Of a DNA stretch of 40,984 nt, positions 7,913 through 16,100 are shown in pieces (position 1 is the first letter of the stretch; each line of letters begins with the position of its first letter). The DNA lies in NCBI GenBank assembly GCA_017481825.1, contig JAFUOR010000153.1, forward strand, positions 1 to 40,984, read 5' to 3'. The stretch comes from Clostridia bacterium (GTDB lineage Bacteria > Bacillota > Clostridia > Christensenellales > Aristaeellaceae). The notes under the pieces are model-generated. The model saw nothing but the letters and a program-made list of their open reading frames with translations, did no database searches and was not told the DNA's origin. Both the position numbers and the translations under genes were made by a program.

Positions 7913-7989
7913 TGGCGACCCGGAAGGGGCTCGAACCCTCGACCTCCAACGTGACAGGCTGGCGCTCTAACCGACTGAGCTACCGGGCC
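7913..7989 (-). tRNA. tRNA-Asp (GTC)
   Basis: Acceptor stem GGCCCGG/CCGGGTC has one G-U pair; the anticodon is GTC in loop CTGTCAC. Discriminator G is followed by an encoded CCA. Confidence 0.96.
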
Positions 7990-7998
7990 ACAAGTTTG

Positions 7999-8074
7999 TG
8001 GTGGGAACAACAGGGCTCGAACCTGTGACCCTCTGCTTGTAAGGCAGATGCTCTCCCAGCTGAGCTATGCTCCC
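7999..8074 (-). tRNA. tRNA-Val (TAC)
   Basis: Acceptor stem GGGAGCA/TGTTCCC, anticodon TAC in loop CTTACAA, T-loop TTCGAGC. Discriminator A and CCA are encoded. It is the first gene of the tRNA operon, about 35 bases after the -10 element. Confidence 0.96.
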
Positions 8075-8109
8075 GTGTGTCTTGGCGATCTCTCGCGGCG
8101 ACGTGTTAT

Positions 8110-8138
8110 ATCTTAGCATGCTTTGCTGCACTTGTCAA
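8110..8138 (-). promoter_or_regulatory. Promoter of the tRNA operon
   Basis: TTGACA (8138-8133) and TAAGAT (8115-8110) on the minus strand are spaced by exactly 17 bases, upstream of tRNA-Val. Confidence 0.85.
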
Positions 8139-8200
8139 GAGCTTTCGTGAGAAAAATTTGCGAAAATCTCTGTTTTTTGAAAGAACGCGTGTTTTTCATC

Positions 8201-8225
8201 AAAAGACCGCACGCGCGGTGCGGCC
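8201..8225 (-). terminator. Terminator after the SGNH hydrolase
   Basis: An 8-bp stem (GGCCGCAC with GTGCGGTC, one G-U pair) and a 5-base loop are followed by TTTT on the minus strand, 7 bases past the stop at 8233. Confidence 0.8.
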
Positions 8226-8232
8226 TTGCTGC

Positions 8233-8880
8233 TTATTCTGCGAGGATGGCCTTCGCGACTTCCGGCCAGATGGCGCGGTAACCCTCGGGCTTGATGTGCA
8301 TGCCCTCGATGGTGTATTCAGCCATCAAGCGGCCCTGCCCGTCCATCAGAGGGGCGTTGAAGTCCATGTAGCGCTGATGGTGGCGCGCGGCGAGGGCCTC
8401 GGCGGCTTTGTTGGCCTCGCGGATGCGTGCATTGGTGCGGATGCGCAGACAGGCCTTCATGCTTTCGGCGGCGGCCTCGTAGTTGATGGGATAGTAGGCC
8501 ATGAGGATGATCTCCACTCCCGGCACCTTTTCCTCAATGATGGTGAGGATGCGGTCATAGCGCTCCATGAGCGCATCGATGGTGACGGAGGCGTCGCTCA
8601 GGTCGTTGGTACCGATGTTGATGAACAGGCGGCGAGGCATGAGATCGGTGACGCAGGCGTCCAGCACCGCCAGCATGTCCTCCGTGCGGTAGCCGCCCAC
8701 GCCGCGGTTGTAGACCTTCGGCGCGTCTTCGCCCATTTCGGATGCCCAGGCCTCCACCGGGAACATCTCCATCAGCGAGGAGCCGGCAAAGACGATCTGC
8801 CCCTTTTCAGCGGTCTTGTTGGCCTCGCGGTAACGCTCGACAAGGCGAAGCTTCTCCAGCTTCCATGCGGGAATGGTCAT
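8233..8880 (-). CDS. SGNH/GDSL-family hydrolase
   Basis: This 215-residue protein belongs to the SGNH esterases, which remove acyl groups such as acetate from sugars or lipids. Block I is FAGSSLMEM with S35 as the nucleophile (GSS in place of GDS), block II has the Gly in NRGVGGY, block III the Asn in NIGTND, and block V the His in GMHIKPEGY. There is no signal peptide. The ATG at 8880 is chosen because AAGGAGG sits 7 bases upstream; the frame extends further but without a site. It lies 13 bases after the GNAT gene. A role as a carbohydrate esterase is inferred; the substrate is open. Confidence 0.87.
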   Translation of the reverse strand: MTIPAWKLEKLRLVERYREANKTAEKGQIVFAGSSLMEMFPVEAWASEMGEDAPKVYNRGVGGYRTEDMLAVLDACVTDLMPRRLFINIGTNDLSDASVTIDALMERYDRILTIIEEKVPGVEIILMAYYPINYEAAAESMKACLRIRTNARIREANKAAEALAARHHQRYMDFNAPLMDGQGRLMAEYTIEGMHIKPEGYRAIWPEVAKAILAE

Positions 8881-8893
8881 ACGGATGCCTCCT

Positions 8894-9403
8894 TCAGTTT
8901 GCAAACAGAATGACGTCTGCCGGGGTGCTGTCGTCGTAGTTGACCGTCTCGTCGGGATAGGCCTCAATCAGCCGGAAATCTCCGGAGGTGTAGTCTTCTA
9001 CGATCCTGCGCCAGAAGCGCAAGGAGGCTGCATTGCCCGGGTGGTATTTCAGCTGCCATTGGCCGCGGTGCAGGTCGAAAACCATCCTGGCGGCAGCGCT
9101 CCCTGTGCCGCAGCGGCGGTATTTGGGCAGCACGAAGAACTCTGACAGGCAAAAATCTGTTTGCAGTCCTGGCACTTCGGGATAATCATTAACGAGGATG
9201 AATCCCGCCAGACGCCCATCCACGCGGATAAAATAGGGGAAGCGGTTTTCCTCCTCCCAGTAGCAGTCCAGGTATTCGTAGCCGTAGAGGCCGTTTTCGT
9301 CCATGTCGCGGAGATCCCACTGGGCAAATTCGCTCAGGTAGATTTCCATCATGCGGCGAAGCGTATCCTTTGCTTCCAGCGGCACCAGCGTCAGCGCGAC
9401 CAT
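8894..9403 (-). CDS. GNAT-family N-acetyltransferase
   Basis: The 169-residue protein has a GNAT fold: beta strands around GRLAGFILV, then SEFFVLPKYRRCGTGSAA giving the acetyl-CoA binding motif R-R-x-G-x-G. A WRRIVEDYTSG segment near the C-terminus is typical of the last helix and strand. AGGAGG lies 9 bases before the ATG at 9403. The frame is open to 9655, but that part runs through a noncoding repeat, so the longer reading is rejected. It is co-transcribed with the SGNH gene. The acceptor substrate is unknown. Confidence 0.85.
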   Translation of the reverse strand: MVALTLVPLEAKDTLRRMMEIYLSEFAQWDLRDMDENGLYGYEYLDCYWEEENRFPYFIRVDGRLAGFILVNDYPEVPGLQTDFCLSEFFVLPKYRRCGTGSAAARMVFDLHRGQWQLKYHPGNAASLRFWRRIVEDYTSGDFRLIEAYPDETVNYDDSTPADVILFAN

Positions 9404-9437
9404 TGCGGCGATCCTCCTGTGTGATGATGGTGTTTTT

Positions 9438-9446
9438 ATTTTATCA
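9438..9446 (-). promoter_or_regulatory. Extended -10 element of the GNAT-SGNH operon
   Basis: On the minus strand TGATAAAAT forms an extended -10 (TG-N-TAAAAT) about 35 bases before the GNAT start. The -35 at 17 bases (TTTCAT) is poor. Confidence 0.4.
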
Positions 9447-9561
9447 CATTCAAGAAGAAAATGAAAGTACTGGAACATAGGGCTGCGTCTGCGGCCGCGG
9501 GAAACCTCATCCGTCAGCTCCCTGCGGTTGCTGCCGCCTCCTGCTGCTGCAAAGGTACGCG

Positions 9562-9752
9562 CGGGGGAGCCGAACCAAAGCGAAACCCACAAAGTACCAC
9601 AAGCTTTCGTCTCCCCACCTTCAACACGCGTGTGTCCCCGACCCAAGGCCATCAACCTAATCGTGAAAAGGGGTTCTTAGGGGTCGAACGCCCCCCTAAG
9701 CAGGGTGCAGGGACAGCGTCCATACCAGGGCCCAGGGGCAGCGCCTCTGGCG
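9562..9752. repeat. Dispersed GC-rich intergenic repeat, copy A
   Basis: This stretch aligns with 12411-12576. Both copies share GGGGAG-(C/T)-CGA-(A/G)-CCAAAGCGA, then AGCTTTCG, a C-rich part, TCAAC-C-ATCG-GAAA-GGGTTCT-AGGGG, and GGCAG-GCCTCTGGC. It contains short inverted repeats and no supported gene. It ends just before the MFS promoter. The rest of 9404-9836 holds only the two promoters noted. Confidence 0.7.
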
Positions 9753-9764
9753 CGCAATTCCCAA

Positions 9765-9793
9765 TTGACGCACGAACTGTCCATGGATATAAT
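9765..9793 (+). promoter_or_regulatory. Promoter of the MFS gene
   Basis: TTGACG (9765-9770) and TATAAT (9788-9793) are 17 bases apart. The predicted start of transcription near 9800 rules out the upstream ATGs at 9705 and 9783. Confidence 0.8.
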
Positions 9794-9836
9794 AGAACCG
9801 GCGTGTGGAGCGCCAATACAAAAGGCAGGTTTGTGT

Positions 9837-11009
9837 ATGAGGTTTACTTACAAAACGACGGTGACTGCGTGCTTTGCGGGCTATGTGGTGCAGGCGGTGG
9901 TCAACAATTTCATTCCGCTGCTGTTCATCATGTTTCAGAACACGTATGAGATTCCGCTGAGTCAGATCACGCTGCTGGTGACGATTAACTTTGGCGTACA
10001 GCTGCTGGTGGATCTGGCATCGACGCTGTTTGTGGATCGCATCGGCTATCGCGCCTCGGCGGTGCTGGCGCATGTGTGCGCGGCGGCGGGTCTGGTGCTG
10101 CTGACCATCCTGCCGGAGGTCATGCCGCCCTTTGCGGGCATCCTCGCAGCGGTTATCGTTTACGCCATTGGCGGCGGTATTCTGGAGGTGCTGGTCAGCC
10201 CCATCATGGAGAGCTGCCCCACGGATAACAAGGAGAAGGCCATGAGCCTCCTGCATTCCTTCTACTGCTGGGGACATGTGGGCGTGGTGCTGCTTTCGAC
10301 GCTGTTCTTCCAGCTGGCGGGCATCCAGAATTGGAAGGTGCTGGCCTGCATCTGGGCAGTGATTCCGGTGGTCAACGCCTTTGTGTTTGCAAAAACGCCC
10401 ATTGCCTCGCTGATCTCCGAAGGGGAGCGGGGCATGAGCTTCAGGGAGCTGTTCATCAGCAAGACCTTCTGGGTGCTGATGGTGATGATGCTGTGCGCGG
10501 GCGCCAGCGAGCAGGCTGTGAGCCAGTGGGCTTCCGCCTTTGCGGAGCAGGGCCTGGGCTTGACTAAGGCCATGGGCGACCTGGCGGGCCCGATGCTCTT
10601 TGCTATTCTCATGGGCAGCGCCCGGGCGATCTACGGCAAGTATGGCGACAGGATCAATCTGGATCGCTTCATGATGTTCAGCGCGCTGCTGTGCGTGGCG
10701 TCGTATCTGCTCATCAGCCTGTCGCCCTCGCCGGTGGCGAGCCTGATCGGCTGCGGTATCTGCGGCTTGTCGGTGGGCATCATGTGGCCGGGGACGTTCT
10801 CCAAGGCGGCGGTGGCGCTGCGAAACGGCGGCACGGCCATGTTTGCCCTGCTGGCGTTGGCGGGCGATCTGGGCTGCTCCGGCGGCCCGACGCTGGTGGG
10901 TATGGTGTCGGGTGCTGCGGGTGACCAGATGAAGCTGGGCATTCTGGCAGCCATCGTCTTCCCGGTGGTGATGATCATCTGTCTGGTGAAAAAGCGCAAA
11001 AGTGCATAA
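9837..11009 (+). CDS. MFS transporter
   Basis: The 390-residue protein is very hydrophobic, with about 12 predicted membrane segments, and fits the Major Facilitator Superfamily. The first helix (ACFAGYVVQAVVNNFIPLLF) starts near residue 10. The loop after helix 2 has DRIGYRASA, which resembles the D-R-x-G-R/K motif between helices 2 and 3. A second cytoplasmic loop (YGKYGDRINLDR) lies at the start of the second half. The protein ends with a basic tail, KKRKSA. The ATG at 9837 is favoured by the promoter; its ribosome site is weak (AGGCAGG). Substrate unknown; no clear partner gene. Confidence 0.88.
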   Translation: MRFTYKTTVTACFAGYVVQAVVNNFIPLLFIMFQNTYEIPLSQITLLVTINFGVQLLVDLASTLFVDRIGYRASAVLAHVCAAAGLVLLTILPEVMPPFAGILAAVIVYAIGGGILEVLVSPIMESCPTDNKEKAMSLLHSFYCWGHVGVVLLSTLFFQLAGIQNWKVLACIWAVIPVVNAFVFAKTPIASLISEGERGMSFRELFISKTFWVLMVMMLCAGASEQAVSQWASAFAEQGLGLTKAMGDLAGPMLFAILMGSARAIYGKYGDRINLDRFMMFSALLCVASYLLISLSPSPVASLIGCGICGLSVGIMWPGTFSKAAVALRNGGTAMFALLALAGDLGCSGGPTLVGMVSGAAGDQMKLGILAAIVFPVVMIICLVKKRKSA

Positions 11010-11012
11010 TGG

Positions 11013-11050
11013 AACAGGTGAGCAGCGATCTGGGCTGCTCACCTGTTTTT
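11013..11050. terminator. Terminator between MFS and glf
   Basis: A 14-bp perfect stem (AACAGGTGAGCAGC with complement, loop 7 bases) is followed by TTTTT on the plus strand, only 3 bases past the MFS stop. It may also serve the converging glf gene, which stops at 11049. Confidence 0.9.
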
Positions 11051-12155
11051 ATCGGGACTTTTCCAGTGCCGCTGCATCCAGCGCTGCGCGGATGGTCTGA
11101 TCCATGTCCATGTACCGGTAACTGCCCAGCCTGCCGCCGAAGATCACGTCCGGGCGGGTCCTGGCCAGCGCGGCGTAGCGGTGATACAGAGCCTGATTGC
11201 GCGCGTCGTTGACGGGATAGAAGGGCTCCATGCCGGGCTGCCACTCGCAGGGGTACTCCCGGGTGATCACCGTCTTCTTCGGCTGGGCTGATAGGAAATA
11301 CCGGTGCTCGATGGCGCGGGTGAAGGATTCCTCAGGTCCGGTGTAGTTGATCACTGCACAGCCCTGGGAATACGCGGCGTCCAGCATCTCATCCTCAAAG
11401 CGGACGGTGCGGTAGGCAAGCGCGCCCAGCTGATAGCCGAAAAACTCGTCGATGGCGCCGCTGTAAACCGTCTTTTCGGCGATGTGGGGATGATGGGCGA
11501 TGAAGTCACGGTAGTCCGTGTTCAGGCGGAGGTCGCTGCCCTCCAGGAGCCTTTGTGTCAGGGCGTTGTAGCCCTCCACCGGGATGCCCTGATGCGGGTG
11601 AGAGAAGTAGTTGTTGTCATAGGTGAAGCGCAGGGGCAGCCGCCGGATGATAAAGGCCGGAAGCTCCGTGCACGGGCGCCCCCACTGCTTCTGAGTGTAG
11701 TGGCGAATGAGCGTTTCGTAGATATCCCGTCCGACGAGCTTGAGCGATTGCTCCTCCAAATTGGCAGGCTCAATATCGCGGTAGGGTTCGGTCTGGGCGG
11801 CGAGTTTTGCCTGTGCCTCGCCGGGAGTGCGTACCCCCCAGAGCTGCGAGAAGGTGTTCATGTTGAAGGGCAGGTTGAACAGTGCATCGCCGCAGCGGGC
11901 CATGGGGGCGTGCACATAATCGTTGAAGGTGACAAAGCGGCGGACGTACTGCCAGACCTCCTCATCCCCGGTGTGGAAGATGTGCGCGCCGTAGCGGTGG
12001 ACACATATGTCCTCCATCTGGGCACACCAGATGTTGCCGCCGATATGGGGCCGCCGGTCAATGACCAGACAGCGCTTGCCTGCATCGGTCATTTCCCGCG
12101 CAAAGACGCTGCCAAAAAGGCCCGCGCCCACGATCAGGTAGTCATATCGCAGCAT
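11049..12155 (-). CDS. glf: UDP-galactopyranose mutase
   Basis: Glf is an FAD enzyme that converts UDP-galactopyranose to UDP-galactofuranose, the donor for galactofuranose in surface glycans. The 368-residue product has the usual length. It starts with LIVGAGLFGSVFA (G-x-G-x-x-G for FAD), then IGGNIW and HRYGAHIFHT, which are Glf hallmarks, and later GGRLGSYRYMDMD near the C-terminus. The ATG at 12155 follows GGAGGAGG by 5 bases and is preferred over 12170. No glycosyltransferase lies nearby, so it is an orphan glf. An inverted repeat sits in its leader at 12187-12207. Confidence 0.95.
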   Translation of the reverse strand: MLRYDYLIVGAGLFGSVFAREMTDAGKRCLVIDRRPHIGGNIWCAQMEDICVHRYGAHIFHTGDEEVWQYVRRFVTFNDYVHAPMARCGDALFNLPFNMNTFSQLWGVRTPGEAQAKLAAQTEPYRDIEPANLEEQSLKLVGRDIYETLIRHYTQKQWGRPCTELPAFIIRRLPLRFTYDNNYFSHPHQGIPVEGYNALTQRLLEGSDLRLNTDYRDFIAHHPHIAEKTVYSGAIDEFFGYQLGALAYRTVRFEDEMLDAAYSQGCAVINYTGPEESFTRAIEHRYFLSAQPKKTVITREYPCEWQPGMEPFYPVNDARNQALYHRYAALARTRPDVIFGGRLGSYRYMDMDQTIRAALDAAALEKSR

Positions 12156-12186
12156 GGCTTCCTCCTCCATCGGAATAAATGGCGCT

Positions 12187-12225
12187 CAAACGGATGATTG
12201 CCGTTTGTTCCTGCCTTATAGTTTA
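12187..12225 (-). promoter_or_regulatory. Possible glf promoter and leader hairpin
   Basis: TGGTAAACT (12228-12220) looks like an extended -10 without a good -35. Just downstream a 7-bp perfect inverted repeat, CAAACGG-N7-CCGTTTG (12187-12207), lies in the leader and could be an operator or RNA hairpin. Confidence 0.35.
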
Positions 12226-12410
12226 CCAGAAGAAGACCGGAATTGATAGAGGCTGGCAATGTAAATTTTGAGGATTCTCAGAACCGCCCCAGGGCATTCG
12301 GTACATGGATGACTCCGCTGGTCTTACAAGGAGGCCGCGACTGCGGACCCGGGGGGCTGTCTCTCACTACATCAGAAGAGCAGACGAGTCGCGGGCGGCG
12401 CGAAACGACC

Positions 12411-12576
12411 GCAGGGGAGTCGAGCCAAAGCGACACCAACAAGGTACAAGTAGCTTTCGCCCCCTCCCCAATAGCCAAGCGTGCGCACCCCCAACCGAAG
12501 GTCTTCAACCCGATCGCGAAATGGGTTCTCAGGGGCGAAGTGCCCCGAAGCGGAGTCCAAAGGCAGAGCCTCTGGC
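12411..12576. repeat. Dispersed GC-rich intergenic repeat, copy B
   Basis: This is the second, diverged copy of the repeat at 9562-9752. It too ends a few tens of bases before a strong promoter (12619-12647). Short frames through it have no ribosome site or domain. The bases between 12229 and 12410 show no gene. Confidence 0.7.
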
Positions 12577-12618
12577 AGGGAGCAGGGATAGCGCCCATGG
12601 AGATTTACATCTGCCATA

Positions 12619-12647
12619 TTGCTACACCCTGGTGCCCATGGTATAAT
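12619..12647 (+). promoter_or_regulatory. Promoter of the DUF4132 unit
   Basis: TTGCTA (12619-12624) and TATAAT (12642-12647) are 17 bases apart, and TGG precedes the -10 as an extended element. Transcription near 12654 leaves the ATG at 12662 too close to the 5' end, favouring 12680 as start. Confidence 0.8.
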
Positions 12648-12679
12648 GATGGAAAAAGGAAATGGGTCGGGTGAGGGAT

Positions 12680-13099
12680 ATGACCATTTATGTTCATATA
12701 CGGCAGCTGGGAAGGAAGCGTGGTGTCAGCGCGGCGCCGCTGATGCTGGGGAAGCACCCGGCGACGGTGAGGGAACTGATTGCAGAGATGGTGCGCACGT
12801 GCGTTGCTGCCTACAATGACCGTGTGCGGCGGGGTGAAGGCGCCGTGCAGCCGATGACGCAGGAGCAGCTTGAAAGCCTGGAGGCTATTGGAAAGCTGGC
12901 CTTTGGGGTCAATTACAGCGAGAAGGAAGCGGATGAAGCTGCAGCGGTTACGCATGCGCTGCAATCCTTTGAGGATGGCGTCTACCGTGTTTTTCATGGC
13001 CAGATGGAGCTCACGGCGCTGGATGCGCCCCTTGATGTGCAGGAAAACGACGAATTCACCCTGATCCGCCTGGTGATGCTCGCCGGGAGCATCTGGTAA
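12680..13099 (+). CDS. Small protein of unknown function, partner of the DUF4132 protein
   Basis: This 139-residue protein is not recognised. It opens with a beta strand (MTIYVHIRQLG), followed by a basic turn and a helical region (TVRELIAEMVRTCVAAYNDRV), then an acidic helical segment and a C-terminal beta-rich part. FEDGVYRVFHG and LDAPLDVQENDEFTLIRLVMLAG look like strands. No signal peptide or cysteine motif is seen. The start 12680 has GGTGAGG close before it. The gene precedes the DUF4132 gene by 23 bases and shares its promoter, so the two probably act together. Confidence 0.7.
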   Translation: MTIYVHIRQLGRKRGVSAAPLMLGKHPATVRELIAEMVRTCVAAYNDRVRRGEGAVQPMTQEQLESLEAIGKLAFGVNYSEKEADEAAAVTHALQSFEDGVYRVFHGQMELTALDAPLDVQENDEFTLIRLVMLAGSIW

Positions 13100-13122
13100 C
13101 ACACTGCAAAGGGAGGAAGCCC

Positions 13123-16100
13123 ATGAATATTGATCTTGACGCCATCCGTTCGATGATGGCTGCTGCGCTGCCCCAGTCCCAGGTGGTGAAAACCGACGAT
13201 ATCGCGCAGAAAAAGCGCAGCGCCTTCAACCGTGCACTGGGCAAGGTCAGTCCGACACGCCAGCTGTTCCTTGGCCAATATGGCGTGCGCAGCGCTGATA
13301 CATCGGAGTATGACGCCCTGTGCGAGGGGCTGAAAAGCGGCAAATACGCCAAACCCTCCGAGTATGTGGACAAGTGGATGGACTGGCTTTTCGGCGCGTT
13401 CATTCCGGAGGCATATCGTCAGGAGACGCTGGATGCGGTTGACCGCTGCCTCACGCAGCCCTATGCGGTGGGGTGGAGCCGCCGCTCCATGCGTGCGGCG
13501 GAGCATTCGGCTTATGCGGCGAAGATTCAGCAGATCCTCCAGCATTTCGCCAAGGATGTGCTGCTTCCCTATGATCTGCACAGCGTACTTTCAGGCAGCG
13601 CGCCGGAGGAGGTGCAGACATACCTGTCCAGCAGTTCCTGGCAGCAGGAGCATGCAGCGATGGTCTGCCGCATCGCGAGCGCGCTTGACCGGGGCGATGC
13701 GCAGCTGGAGGCGATCATCCGTGACATGCTCATGGGCGATGGCAAGGCCGTGCTGATGCGCGAGGTCATCTGCGGCGTGCTTCAGAGCAGCCGCAGCGAT
13801 ATGCATGAGCTGATTGGCAAGCTGCTGCTGGCGGCACGGCTGCAGGAAGGGCTGCGCCAGGTGATCTGCGAGAACGCCGATATGGGTACGCCCGGGGCCT
13901 TCATGATTTTGCTGAAGGTGATCGAGGAGAACGATCTGATCCGCTTCTCCTCTGTTAAGCGCGCGGTGGGTACGTGGCTGGGCCTGATGACGGAGGACTC
14001 CGGCGATCTGGAGCGTGTGAGCGCTAAATCCGTCCAGCTGATCCGGCAGTGCCTGGCGGATGAGTGCCTGCGCGAGGAGTGCCTCTCCGGCGAGGACAGC
14101 ATGGCGCTGCACATCGCCCTGTGGGCAATCGCCTTTCAGGATGTGCGGACGGCTGTGGAGCGCGCGTGGACGCTGGCAGAAAACGGAACCCACCATCAGC
14201 GGTTGACCTGCGGCTATTTCATGAACAGCCTGAACGAGCCGGAAATGGGCTCGTGGCTGAGCAAGCGCATCATTCTGCATTTTCCCGAGGAGCTGGATAC
14301 GCTGGCGGTTTATCTGCCGGGGCTGACGCCGCGCCTCCTGTCAAGCATGAGCAGTGCGGCGCATTACGGCAAGCGGCTCCGTTTGCAGGATTATTATGCG
14401 GATGCTGCCCAGGCGCGGGCGATTTATGATCAGCTGATGCATGCCCGCAGCCTGGTGGGGAAGCAGAAAACCTTCTCGCCCTGCATTTTCCCGTGGCACA
14501 GCGCCCAGATCAATCGGAGCGACCTTGCCGGGCGCATCGTCGTCACCGCTGCGCTGCTGGAGGATGACGCGCTGCTGGATGAGGCCATCGCCCTGCTGCC
14601 GGAATGTTCCGTTGACAACAGAGATTCCCTGCTGCAATATTGCTGCGGTACACCCCGCACGCCCCGCCAGCGCTCTGTGCTCATCAGCGCGATGTGCGAC
14701 AAGGGCGAATACGTGCGCAAGAAGGCCCTCGAATGCGTGAAGAAGCTTCGCCTGCATGCCGGGGATTATCTGGCGCTGGAGGCCCTGCTGCGTTATAAAT
14801 ATGCCGATGTGCGGCCCGGCATCATCGAATTGCTGATGCAGCAGGAGGACGAGGCGCTCCATGCCACCATGTCCCGGCTGCTGGCCGATAAGGCTGACGA
14901 AAAGCGCATCGCGGCCCTGGACATGATGGATCAGCTGCTCAGGGACGGGACGCGCACGGAACTGACGGAACGCTGCAGACCCCTCATCAGCGATATGGCG
15001 GAGCCGACAGCCAAGGAAAAGCCCCTGTTGGAGAGCATCCGCTGCCAGCTGGGCGAAAAGCAGGATGAGCAGGAACCCCTCTACACTCCGGCGGACTGCT
15101 ATCATCCTCAGCCCGTGATTGATAAAGCGCTACAAGGGGCGCTGGGGACCTACGCCCTGTATTTCCCGGACGCCCAGCTGCCCCAGGAACTCAGCGGGAA
15201 AAAGGCCGGGCTGCTCAAAAGGATCATGGGCAGGGGCAAGAGCACCCTGGCGCAGGCACAGGAGGATATCGCCTCTCTGACCGAGTGCCTCCTGGGCCAC
15301 AGCAACGATGCGGTGAAGAACTGGAACGGCGAAGAGATGCTGCTGTGCAACCTGCCCCATCTGTCCAATCGGCAGCAGGAGGGCGGCGTGCATCTCTTCC
15401 CGGTGTGGAAGAACTGGTATGAGGCGAAGATGAACGACCCGCAGCGGCTGATGCGGGCCTGCGTTCTCATCAATGCCAGCGAAGAGGTCGACTGGGCTGA
15501 TGAGGTGCAGCGGGCCTTTGGCACGGGTTATCATGTAGAGCGGCTCCATCCGGCCAAGAGTACGCCTCGTACGCAGCTCTGCCAGGTGCTGGTTGCGCTG
15601 GTCAAGCACTTTGTAGCGGCGGAGGAGAGGCATCAATTGGCGCTCTCGCTGCTCAACTGGCTTGCCCGATGCGTTCCGGATAAACGGCTGTGGATTGAGC
15701 GCAGCCAGCGGAGCTCCCTGGGGGTGGTGGCCGCCTCCATCATGACGCTCCCGGCCTTTTCCGTCATCCTGACCCATCTGACCTATGACTGCGACGACAG
15801 CTTCCCCAGCGCCTTTAACGCAAGCCTGCTGCTGGAGGAGTCAAGCCAGCGCCGTCTCCGGGGCATCTATGGCGGTCAGGTGAATCCATACCATACATTC
15901 TTCAGCGCTATCAGCCAGATTTGCCCCACCGGGCATGTCACGCCGTCGATGCCATTGGTGCTGCGGGCGAGCGCACAGGGGCTGATAAGCATCCGCGCCG
16001 TTTATGCATGGCTCTTTGGCTGCCGGGATGCCCAGCATGCCATGACGCAGCTGTCCCGACTGTCTGCGCTGCATCGCGCGCAGGGGCAGCAGTACATTGA

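Noticed and set aside
9404-9655. Upstream extension of the GNAT frame
   Set aside because: It runs through the dispersed repeat and past the likely promoter; the ATG at 9403 has a good ribosome site.
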